45,993 nucleotides of DNA from Micromonospora tarensis (GTDB lineage: Bacteria > Actinomycetota > Actinomycetes > Mycobacteriales > Micromonosporaceae): the NCBI RefSeq assembly GCF_016803395.1, contig NZ_JAEVHL010000027.1:1-45993 (forward strand), read 5' to 3'. The notes beneath the pieces were generated by a model. That model saw only the letters and a list, made by a program, of their open reading frames with translations. It did no database searches and was not told the DNA's origin. Position numbers and translations under genes: made by a program. Below are positions 37,111 to 45,034 of this stretch, one piece after another; position 1 is the first letter of the stretch, and each line of letters starts with the position of its first letter.

Positions 37111-38018
37111 TTCTCGGCACGAGACGCGACGCCCCGAAGACCCGCGGACCGGAGGACAGTCGGGGCTATCGGATCTTCCGGGTCGTCAACACGATCGTCC
37201 TGATCGGCGTCGTGGTCGTGACGTTGTACCCGTTCCTGAACATCGTGGCCCGCTCGCTGAGCGAAGAGGCGTACATCATCGCCGGGAAGGTGAGCATCGT
37301 TCCACGCGGCTTCGACCTGACCGCGTACAAGCTGGTGACGTCCGACTCGATGTTCTGGACGAACTACCGCAACACCGTGGTGTACACGGTGGTCGCCACG
37401 CTCATCTCGATCGTGCTGACCACGTGTTACGCGTACGTGCTGTCGAAGCTGCGGCTCAAGGGGCGTGGTTTCCTGATCGGTGTCGCGCTGTTCACCATGT
37501 TCTTCTCCGGTGGCCTGATCCCCAACTACGTGCTGGTCACCAGCCTGGGGATGAAGAACACCATCTGGGCCGTGGTGATCCCGAACGCGATCAGCGTGTT
37601 CAACCTGCTGGTCATGAAGGCGTTCTTCGAGAGCCTGCCGAGCGAGTTGGAGGAGGCCGCGGCGGTCGACGGGCTGAACACGTACGGCATCCTGCTGCGG
37701 ATCGTGCTGCCGCTGTCCAAGGCGATCATCGCCACGATGGTGCTCTTCTACGCGGTCAGCTTCTGGAACTCGTGGTTCACCGCGTTCCTCTACATCGACC
37801 GGCAGGACCTGCTGCCGGTCACCGTGTACCTGCGCAACCTGATCGCGGGTGCCACCAGCGCCGAGTCGTCCGGCGCCGCCGACGCCGACAAGATCCAGGC
37901 GGCGGCCACCCTCCAGGCCGTGACGATCGTGCTCACCACCCTGCCCATCCTGGCGGTCTACCCCTTCGTCCAGCGGTACTTCGTCCGCGGCGTGATGCTC
38001 GGAGCGGTCAAGGGGTGA
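37107..38018 (+). CDS. lplC: Carbohydrate ABC permease, YtcP/LplC type
   Basis: The 303-residue second permease of the importer has six membrane segments, the LplC-type opening TLYPFLNIVARSLSEEAYIIAG, the EAA motif LEEAAAVDGLNTYGILLRIVLP and the C-terminal YPFVQRYFVRGVMLGAVKG. The GTG start lies within the previous stop (GTGA). Importers of this class (LplABC, YtcQP-LplB) carry complex oligosaccharides such as aldouronates. No ATPase gene is present in the cluster, so a shared MsiK-like ATPase is expected elsewhere. Confidence 0.92.
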   Translation: MILGTRRDAPKTRGPEDSRGYRIFRVVNTIVLIGVVVVTLYPFLNIVARSLSEEAYIIAGKVSIVPRGFDLTAYKLVTSDSMFWTNYRNTVVYTVVATLISIVLTTCYAYVLSKLRLKGRGFLIGVALFTMFFSGGLIPNYVLVTSLGMKNTIWAVVIPNAISVFNLLVMKAFFESLPSELEEAAAVDGLNTYGILLRIVLPLSKAIIATMVLFYAVSFWNSWFTAFLYIDRQDLLPVTVYLRNLIAGATSAESSGAADADKIQAAATLQAVTIVLTTLPILAVYPFVQRYFVRGVMLGAVKG

Positions 38019-38071
38019 TCGCCCGACCCGCACCATCCCCCCACTCCGAATTCCCACCGAAAGGACGAGCC

Positions 38072-39709
38072 ATGCTCCACAAGACGTGGCGCCGGGTGGC
38101 GATAGCCACCGCGGGTCTGCTCGCGCTCACAGTCACCACCGCCTGTTCCGACGACCCGGGTGAGTCGACGGACCTCGCCGAGAACCGGGTCGGCGCGATG
38201 GCCAACTACGGCGTCGGCGACCAGTTCAAGGCCACCGAGGCGCTCTCCTTCTCCACGCTCTACAACAACCACACGTTCTACCCGCTGAAGGAGGACTGGC
38301 TCTTCTGGTCTGAGCTGACCAAGCGGACGAACGTCAAGATCGAGCCGGTCGCGGTGCCGCTGAGCGACTACGAGCAGAAGCGCAGCCTGCTGATCGGCGC
38401 CGGGGACGCTCCGCTGATCATTCCGAAGACGTACCACCCGCAGGAGGACGCCTTCGTCTCCTCCGGGGCGATCCTCCCGGTGAGCGACTACCTGGATCTG
38501 ATGCCCAACCTCAAGGACAAGATCGCCAAGTGGAACCTCAAGCCGGAGATCGACAACCTGCGGCAGGCCGACGGTAAGTTCTACCTGCTGCCCGGCCTGC
38601 ACGAGAAGCCCACCCAGGACTACACGGTGCTGGTGCGCACCGACATCATGCAGGAGCTGAACCTGCCGACCCCGAAGACCTGGGACGACCTGTACGCGGT
38701 GCTCAAGGCCATGAAGGCGAAGTACCCGAACATCTACCCGTACTCCGACCTGTTCAGCAAGCCGAACCCGACCGGCGCCCTGCTGAACCTCCTCGGCTCG
38801 GCCCACGGCACCTACGCGGGCTGGGACTACCAGCACGCCACCTGGGACCCGGCCGCGAAGAAGTACACCTACACCGGCTCGTCCGAGCAGTACAAGCAGA
38901 TGGTCACGTTCCTGCACAAGCTCGTCGCCGAGGGCCTGCTCGACCCGGAGAGCTTCACCCAGACCGACGACCAGGCGCGCCAGAAGCTCGCCAACGGCAA
39001 GTCCTTCGTGGTCACCGGCAACGCGCAGACGCTTGTCAACAACCACCGGCCCGACCTGGCCAAGACCCTGCCGAACGCCAAGATGGCCAAGATCCCGCTG
39101 CCGGTCGGCCCGGCCGGTGAGATCAACCCGTTCCCCCGGCTGGAGAACGGCATCATGATCTCCACGAAGGCCCGGGAGAGCAAGAACTTCGTGGCCATGA
39201 TGCAGTTCATCGACTGGTTGTGGTATTCGGACGCAGGCCTTGAGTTCGCCCGCTGGGGCATCGAGGGCACCACCTTCACCAAGGACGCCTCCGGCAAACG
39301 GTCGCTCGTTCCGGGGGTGGACTTCCTCGGCCTCCACCCGACGGCGCCCAAGCACCTGCAGAAGGACTTCGGCTTCCAGAACGGCGTCTTCGCCTACGGC
39401 GGCAGCCCCGACCTGGTCCGCGGGTTCTTCTCCCCGGAGGAGCTGGAGTTCCAGAAGGTGATGGACGCCCGCAAGCCGAGGGAGGTGCCCCCGCCGCGCC
39501 CGTTCACCGACGAGGAGCGCGAGCAGGTGTCGCTCTGGGAGACCCCGCTGAAGGACTTCGTCACCCAGAACACGCTGAAGTTCGCTCTCGGCCAGCGACC
39601 CCTCACCGAGTGGGACGCCTACGTGGCGGAGCTGAAGGCCAAGAACTCCGAGCAGTACATCGACGTGGTCAACAAGGCGTACGAGCGGTTCCAGAAGAAG
39701 AACGGCTGA
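38072..39709 (+). CDS. lplA: Extracellular sugar-binding lipoprotein (LplA/LipO-type)
   Basis: This family-1 binding protein has 545 residues, with a signal peptide and the lipobox LTVTTAC. It is long, as LplA-type proteins are (about 500-560), and shows the class pattern WLFWSELTKRTNVKIE, LVRTDIMQELNLPTPKTWDD and GIMISTKARESKNFVAMMQF. Many aromatic residues in the mature part fit sugar stacking. The ATG at 38072 has AAAGGA upstream. It should capture aldouronic acids or xylo-oligosaccharides for the two permeases. Confidence 0.9.
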   Translation: MLHKTWRRVAIATAGLLALTVTTACSDDPGESTDLAENRVGAMANYGVGDQFKATEALSFSTLYNNHTFYPLKEDWLFWSELTKRTNVKIEPVAVPLSDYEQKRSLLIGAGDAPLIIPKTYHPQEDAFVSSGAILPVSDYLDLMPNLKDKIAKWNLKPEIDNLRQADGKFYLLPGLHEKPTQDYTVLVRTDIMQELNLPTPKTWDDLYAVLKAMKAKYPNIYPYSDLFSKPNPTGALLNLLGSAHGTYAGWDYQHATWDPAAKKYTYTGSSEQYKQMVTFLHKLVAEGLLDPESFTQTDDQARQKLANGKSFVVTGNAQTLVNNHRPDLAKTLPNAKMAKIPLPVGPAGEINPFPRLENGIMISTKARESKNFVAMMQFIDWLWYSDAGLEFARWGIEGTTFTKDASGKRSLVPGVDFLGLHPTAPKHLQKDFGFQNGVFAYGGSPDLVRGFFSPEELEFQKVMDARKPREVPPPRPFTDEEREQVSLWETPLKDFVTQNTLKFALGQRPLTEWDAYVAELKAKNSEQYIDVVNKAYERFQKKNG

Positions 39710-39783
39710 GTAGCGGGGGAGTCCGGTCGGGCGGTCCAGCGCGGCCCGACCGGGCACCCCGGCAGGACGACCAGAGGACAGCG

Positions 39784-41323
39784 ATGCGGATCAGCGTTCC
39801 CGACCGGCCCACCGGCCGCCTCACCGACGCCTGGCGGCGCTGCGTCGGCACCGGCCGGTTGGAGCTGGCGTTGCGTCGCGACTACCAGGACTCGCTCGCC
39901 CTCATCCAACGCGACATCGGGTTCCACCACATCCGCGGCCATGGGCTGCTCAGCGACGGCGTCGGCGTGCACCGCCCGTACGACTACCAGGGCGAGCGCC
40001 GGGTGCAGCACTCGTTCAGCTACCTGGACCAGATCGTCGACGCCTACCTTGAGCTGGGCATCCGCCCCTTCGTCGAGCTGGGGTTCATGCCCTCGGGCCT
40101 GGCCTCCGGCGACCAGACCGTGTTCTGGTGGCAGGGCAACGTGACGCCACCCGAGTCCTTTCCGGAATGGGCGGACCTGGTTCGCGCCACTGTCGCCCAC
40201 CTGGTCGACCGCTACGGCGTCGACGAGGTCCGGGGCTGGCCGATCGAGGTGTGGAACGAGCCGAACCTGGCGCCGTTCTGGCCGGGGGCCGACCGCGACG
40301 CGTACCACCGGCTGTACGAGGTGAGCGCGCACGCGGTCAAGGAGGTCGACGCGTCCCTGCTGGTCGGCGGCCCGGCGATCTCCCCGGGGGCGGACGACTG
40401 GCTGCTGCCCTTCGCGACGTTCGTCACCGACCGACAGGTGCCCGTCGACTTCGTCAGCCGGCACGCGTACACCTCCGGGCCGGCCCAGCACGTGCCGTTC
40501 GGCACCCACCAGACCCTCGCCCCGGCGGCGGACCTGCTCACCCAGTTCGCCGCACCGCGCCGGCACCTGGCCGGCACCGCGCTGGCCGACCTGCCGGTGC
40601 ACGTCACCGAGTTCAACTCCTCCTACCGGCCGGACAACCCGATCCACGACACCGCGTTCCACGCCGCCTACCTCGCACCCGTGCTGGCCGGCGGCGGCGA
40701 CCTGGTCGACTCGTTCTCGTACTGGACGTTCAGCGACATGTTCGAGGAGGGGGGGATCCCGACCGCCCTGTTCCACGGCGGGTTCGGCCTGCTCACCCAC
40801 CGCCAGATCAAGAAACCCACCTACCACCTGTACGCCTTCATGGCACGCCTCGGCGACGAGGTGCTGGCGCGCGGCGACGACCACCTGGTCACCCGCCACC
40901 CCGACGGCCGGATAGCGGTACTGGCCTGGGCGCCGGTGGACGTCACCGGGTTGGCGCCGCCGCCGGAGCGACACCCGCTGGCCCTGTCGATCCCACTCGG
41001 CGCGCCGCCACCACGTCGGCGTTCCTGCTCCGCTCGTCGGTCGGCGAGGAGGCCGGCAACGCCTGGGCGGCCTGGGGTGAGATGGGCCGTCCCCGGTCAC
41101 CCCGCGCCGCCAGCTCGACGCGCTGCGGGAGGCCGCCGAGCCGGCCCGGACTCACGGTGCCCTGCCGGTCACCGCCGGCCGGGTGGACGTGGACGTCACC
41201 CTCAATCGGCACGAGGTCACAGTGCTGGAGCTGAGCCCGGTGGTGGACGAGACGCCGCCGTGGTGGGACGCCGGCCGCCTGCTCGGGCTGCCAACCGGGG
41301 CGGACCGGAAGGAGCGACAGTGA
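39784..41323 (+). CDS. GH39 beta-xylosidase (two one-base frame breaks near the C-terminus)
   Basis: The protein has about 513 residues after repair. The TIM barrel carries acid/base Glu159 in EVWNEPNL and nucleophile Glu276 in HVTEFNSSY, with FHHIRGHGLLSDGVGVH at the start and SFSYWTFSDMFEE before the C-terminal beta domain, all typical of GH39. Breaks near 41005 and 41088 both shift the frame by one missing base. The joined reading gives ATTSAFLLRSSVGEEAGNAW, then TPRQLDALREAAEP and LLGLPTGADRKERQ. There is no signal peptide, so it releases xylose from imported xylo-oligosaccharides. It overlaps the next gene by four bases. Confidence 0.87.
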
Positions 41324-42009
41324 GCGGCGGCACCCAGACCTGGCGGCAGTTCGGCGACGGGCCACTGTCGCGGATCACCGCCCGGGTGCACATCCTGCTC
41401 GTGGTCGAGCTGCTGCTCCTGCTCAGTACCCTGCCCGGCCTGCTCCCGGTGCTGTTGTTGAGCCGAGACCCCAGCAACCTGCCAGTGGTCGCGCTCTTCC
41501 TGGTGCCGGTCGGCCCGGCGGTCTCCGCCGCCCTGTACGCCCTGCGCCACCAACGTCCCGACGTGACCGACCTGCGGCCCGCCCGCTGGTTCTGGCGCGG
41601 CTACCGGGCGAACGCGGTCGGCGTCCTGCGCGTCTGGGTGCCGACGCTGCTGTGGCTGACCGTGCTCGCGGTCAACCTCGCCCACCTGGACGCGGTCGGC
41701 CTGCCGGGCTGGTGGGTGGTGCCGCTGGTGCTGATCGCCGCGGGGGTGACGCTCTGCGCGGCCAACGCCCTGGTGATCACCTCGCTGTTCGACTTCCGCA
41801 CCCGGGACGTGCTCCGGCTGGCCGTGCACTTCCTCGTGCGTACCCCCGGTGTCACCGTCGGCAACGCCCTGCTGCTGGCCGCGGCGGCCGCGATCACCGC
41901 GGTCTCCTCCGAGGCGGTGCTGGCGTTGTTCGCCTCGATCGCGGTCCTGGCGTTCCTGCGGATCAGCGACCCGATGATCCACCTGATCCGGAAGGAGTTC
42001 ACCGCATGA
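41320..42009 (+). CDS. YesL-like (DUF624) membrane protein
   Basis: The 229-residue protein has five or six membrane segments. RITARVHILLVVELLLLLST, then PVGPAVSAALYALRHQ, and the C-terminal DPMIHLIRKEF follow the YesL/DUF624 pattern found beside LplABC-type importers in Firmicutes (for example the rhamnogalacturonan yes operon). Its molecular role is not known. Its position, with stop/start overlaps on both sides, argues for a job linked to oligosaccharide import. The GTG start lies in the GH39 stop. Confidence 0.8.
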   Translation: MSGGTQTWRQFGDGPLSRITARVHILLVVELLLLLSTLPGLLPVLLLSRDPSNLPVVALFLVPVGPAVSAALYALRHQRPDVTDLRPARWFWRGYRANAVGVLRVWVPTLLWLTVLAVNLAHLDAVGLPGWWVVPLVLIAAGVTLCAANALVITSLFDFRTRDVLRLAVHFLVRTPGVTVGNALLLAAAAAITAVSSEAVLALFASIAVLAFLRISDPMIHLIRKEFTA

Positions 42010-42650
42010 GCCTTCCCCTCACCGACGCCGCCCGGATCGACCTGGTCACCCTCGGCGTGTTCGACTGGGCGCTGACCCAGCCCGCCGAGGACGTGTACGA
42101 CTTCACGCTGCTGGTGATGGACGTGCCGGGTCCGCTCGGGCAGCTGATGGGTGTCCGGGTCGACGAGTGGGACGCGCGCGGCCCGGAGGTGGTCAATCCG
42201 GTCCGCCTGGGCGACGGCCCGGATCGGGTCGAGGTCGAGGCGCGGCTGCTGTTCGAGGTGGTGATCCCGCAGGGCGCGGAGGTGATCGGCACCTACCGGG
42301 CCGACTTCTACGCGGGCACCCCGGCGGTGACCCGCAACGGCTTCGGCGCCGGCGACGGCTGGTACGTGGCCGCCGGCCTCGACCAGGCCGGCGTGTCCTG
42401 GGTGGTCCGGCAGGTGCTCGCCCGGCACGACGTGCTCGGGCCCTGTCCGGACGTGTCGGACCTGGAGTCCGCCGTCCGGGTCGCACCGGACGGCTCCCGG
42501 CTGCTGTTCCTGCTCAACCACCGCGCCGAGCCGGTCCAGGTGGTCGCCCGGACCGCTGGCGTGGACCTGCTCACCGGTGACCGATTCGCGACCGGCGCCC
42601 AGCTGCGGCTGCCGGCGTACGGCGTTGTGGTGTTGCGGGAGGACCGATGA
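42006..42650 (+). CDS. GH42 beta-galactosidase remnant: short N-terminal strand joined to the C-terminal half
   Basis: The 214-residue frame starts MSLPLTDAARI, then DLVTLGVFDWALTQPAEDVYDF, which is the first barrel strand of GH42 enzymes. It goes directly to the GH42 trimerisation and C-terminal domains: PGPLGQLMGVRVDEWDARG, ADFYAGTPAVTRNGFG, GWYVAAGLDQAGV, RLLFLLNHRAEPVQVVART, GVDLLTG and LRLPAYGVVVLREDR. About 400 residues, including both catalytic Glu, are missing, so it cannot be a galactosidase. The frame is open and coupled on both sides by ATGA overlaps. A stable non-catalytic protein is possible. A deletion remnant or assembly collapse is likelier. Confidence 0.75.
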   Translation: MSLPLTDAARIDLVTLGVFDWALTQPAEDVYDFTLLVMDVPGPLGQLMGVRVDEWDARGPEVVNPVRLGDGPDRVEVEARLLFEVVIPQGAEVIGTYRADFYAGTPAVTRNGFGAGDGWYVAAGLDQAGVSWVVRQVLARHDVLGPCPDVSDLESAVRVAPDGSRLLFLLNHRAEPVQVVARTAGVDLLTGDRFATGAQLRLPAYGVVVLREDR

Positions 42651-44785
42651 ACGCCGAAGAGTCGATGGAGCTGGACCGACTGCTCTTCGTCGAGGAACCG
42701 TCGGAACCCGACGAGCCGCGCGTACACGCCGCCTGGCTGCCGCCGGAGGCGTTCCGGGCGCTCGGCGCGCGCCGCGTCCTCATCCACGGTGACGGGTTGC
42801 TCGTCGACACCGTCCTGGACGAGGTGTCGCGTGCCTGCGCGCGCTACGGCGGGCGGGTGTGGCACTCCCCGTCCTGGGACGTCGACGTCGACCTGGTGTT
42901 CGCCCTGCGCGGGGCCGACGAGCTGCCCAGCCTGTCGGTGCGGGCGGCCCGGGCGGCGGGGGAGGCGGCGCTGGCCGAGACCGGCGACGGCGCGCCCCTG
43001 GGCGACGAGGGGTTCCTGTTGGCGCGCGACGGCGACGTGACGGTGGTGCTGGCCGACGCGCCCGCCGGCCTGCTGTACGGGCTCTTCCACGTGGTGCGGC
43101 TCTGCGCGGCGGCCTTCGATCCGGCCCGTCCGGCGGAGCGGCACCGACCGGCGTTGCGGCGGCGGATGCTGAACCACTGGGACAACGTGGCCGTGCACCC
43201 GGTGATGGGCCAGGTGGAGCGGGGGTACGCGGGTGGCTCGATCTTCTGGCAGGAGGGCCGTCCACGCGGCGACCGGGCCCGGTTGCGGGAGTACGCTCGG
43301 CTGCTGGCCTGCACCGGCGTCAACGCGGTCTCGGTGAACAACGTCAACGTGGGCCGTACCGAGGCGCTGCTGCTCACCGACCGGCTCGGGGACGTCGCCG
43401 AGATCGCGGACGTGCTGCGCCCGTACGGCATCCGGGTGCACCTGTCGGTCAGCTTCGCCGCGCCGATGATCCTCGGCGGTCTGCCCACCGCCGACCCGCT
43501 GGACGACGCCGTGCGGGCCTGGTGGGCCGCGACCACCCGGCGGGTGTACGAGCGCATCCCGGACTTCGGCGGCTACCTGGTGAAGGCCGACTCGGAGGGG
43601 CAACCCGGCCCGTTCAGCTACGGGCGGGACCACGCCGACGGGGCGAACCTCCTCGCCGAGGCGCTCGCCCCGCACGGGGGAGTGGTGCACTGGCGGGCGT
43701 TCGTCTACAACCACCACCAGGACTGGCGGGACCGGTCCACCGACCGGGCGCGGGCCGCCTACGACCACTTCGCCCCGCTCGACGGACGCTTCCGCACCAA
43801 CGTGGTGCTCCAGGTGAAGTACGGCCCGGTGGACTTCCAGACCCGCGAGCCGGTCTCACCGGTGCTCGCCGCGATGCCGGCCACCCGGCTGGCGGTGGAG
43901 TTGCAGGTCACCCAGGAGTACACCGGCCAGCAGCGGCACGTCTGCCACCTCGGCCCGTGGTGGAGCGAGGTGCTGCGCTTCGCGCCCTGGGGGCCGGGCG
44001 GACGGACGATCGCCGACGTGGTCACCGGCGAGGCGGCGGCGGGCGGGGGTCTCGTCGCGGTCGCCAACGTCGGCGACGACCGCTTCTGGACCGGGCATCC
44101 GTTGGCGCAGGCCAACCTGTACACGTTCGGTCGGCTCGCCTGGGATCCCCGCCGGGACCCGGCGGAGGTCCTCGACGAGTGGATCACGCTGACCTTCCCG
44201 CCGTCGGCGACCGCCGATCCGGACCTGGTCCGGCAGACGCTGCACGAGATCATGGACGATTCGTGGCGCAGCTACGAGCGCTACACCGCCCCGCTGGGCG
44301 TCGGCTTCATGGTCAATCCCGGTGACCACTACGGGCCCGGCGTCGACGGGTACGAGTACACCCGCTGGGGCACCTACCACTTCGCCGACCGTGACGGCGT
44401 CGGCGTGGACCGCAGTCGCGCGTCGGGCACCGGCTTCGCCGCCCAGTACCCGCCGTACTGGGCGAAGGTCTACGAGTCACCCGAGAGCTGCCCGGACGAG
44501 CTGCTGCTCTTCTTCCACCACGTGCCGTACGGGCACGTGTTGCACAGCGGGTCGACAGTCATCCAGCACATCTACGACACCCACTTCGCCGGTGTCGAGG
44601 AGGTGGTCGCGATGCGACGGAGGTGGCAGACGTTGAACGGGATGATCGACCCGAGCGTGTACGAGCGGGTCGCGGAACGCCTCGACGAGCAGGTGCGGTG
44701 TGCCACCGAGTGGCGCGACCAGGTCAACACGTACTTCTTGCGCAAGTCAGGGGTGCCGGACGAGCGCGGGCGCGAGATCCACTGA
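42647..44785 (+). CDS. aguA: GH67 alpha-glucuronidase
   Basis: The 712-residue protein is about the usual GH67 length, with an N-terminal hexosaminidase-like domain, a TIM barrel and a helical C-terminal domain. The predicted general acid is Glu317 (VKADSEGQPGP). Asp396 (GPVDFQTREP) and Glu424 (VTQEYTGQQ) match the inverting base pair of Geobacillus AguA, with the same 28-residue spacing. It removes 4-O-methylglucuronic acid from the non-reducing end of aldouronic acids and defines the island as a glucuronoxylan system. It is cytoplasmic (no signal peptide). The ATG overlaps the previous stop, and GGGAGGA is upstream. Confidence 0.93.
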   Translation: MNAEESMELDRLLFVEEPSEPDEPRVHAAWLPPEAFRALGARRVLIHGDGLLVDTVLDEVSRACARYGGRVWHSPSWDVDVDLVFALRGADELPSLSVRAARAAGEAALAETGDGAPLGDEGFLLARDGDVTVVLADAPAGLLYGLFHVVRLCAAAFDPARPAERHRPALRRRMLNHWDNVAVHPVMGQVERGYAGGSIFWQEGRPRGDRARLREYARLLACTGVNAVSVNNVNVGRTEALLLTDRLGDVAEIADVLRPYGIRVHLSVSFAAPMILGGLPTADPLDDAVRAWWAATTRRVYERIPDFGGYLVKADSEGQPGPFSYGRDHADGANLLAEALAPHGGVVHWRAFVYNHHQDWRDRSTDRARAAYDHFAPLDGRFRTNVVLQVKYGPVDFQTREPVSPVLAAMPATRLAVELQVTQEYTGQQRHVCHLGPWWSEVLRFAPWGPGGRTIADVVTGEAAAGGGLVAVANVGDDRFWTGHPLAQANLYTFGRLAWDPRRDPAEVLDEWITLTFPPSATADPDLVRQTLHEIMDDSWRSYERYTAPLGVGFMVNPGDHYGPGVDGYEYTRWGTYHFADRDGVGVDRSRASGTGFAAQYPPYWAKVYESPESCPDELLLFFHHVPYGHVLHSGSTVIQHIYDTHFAGVEEVVAMRRRWQTLNGMIDPSVYERVAERLDEQVRCATEWRDQVNTYFLRKSGVPDERGREIH

Positions 44786-44798
44786 TCGCCGACACGTT

Positions 44799-44906
44799 CC
44801 GGGAAGGTTCCGATAATATCTCGGCACCTACCGGCCCCGATCACGTTCGCTGATGGTGGGTGATGTGCAGGTCGTCGCCAGAACCGTGGCGCCGAAAGGC
44901 TTCCGG
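44799..44906. promoter_or_regulatory. Two operator-like palindromes upstream of the secreted esterase
   Basis: CCGGGAAGGTTCCG (44799-44812) and CCGAAAGGCTTCCGG (44892-44906) resemble the CCGAAAGTTTCGG site of the LacI gene in half-site sequence but have slightly wider centres. A TAATAT box follows the first at 44814. The rest of the 249-base gap 44786-45034 holds a long perfect palindrome and a leader, with no gene seen. Confidence 0.4.
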
Positions 44907-44911
44907 AAGTC

Positions 44912-44935
44912 TTGACAATCGAGCGCGCTCGATTG
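44912..44935 (+). promoter_or_regulatory. TTGACA box overlapping a 20-bp perfect palindrome
   Basis: A consensus -35 box TTGACA (44912-44917) runs into CAATCGAGCGCGCTCGATTG (44916-44935), a perfect 20-bp palindrome. The GC-centred form is typical of LacI-family operators in actinomycetes. No convincing -10 box is seen at 16-18 bases. The site is about 100 bases before the secreted esterase gene. Confidence 0.5.
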
Positions 44936-45034
44936 AAGCTGACATGGTCACGCGAGCCGCGGTCAAGGTCGGGCGAAGGGCAGTCCTCGACTTGAGTCCC
45001 CTTCCACGCGCCTTTTTCGCAAGGGATCGCGACG

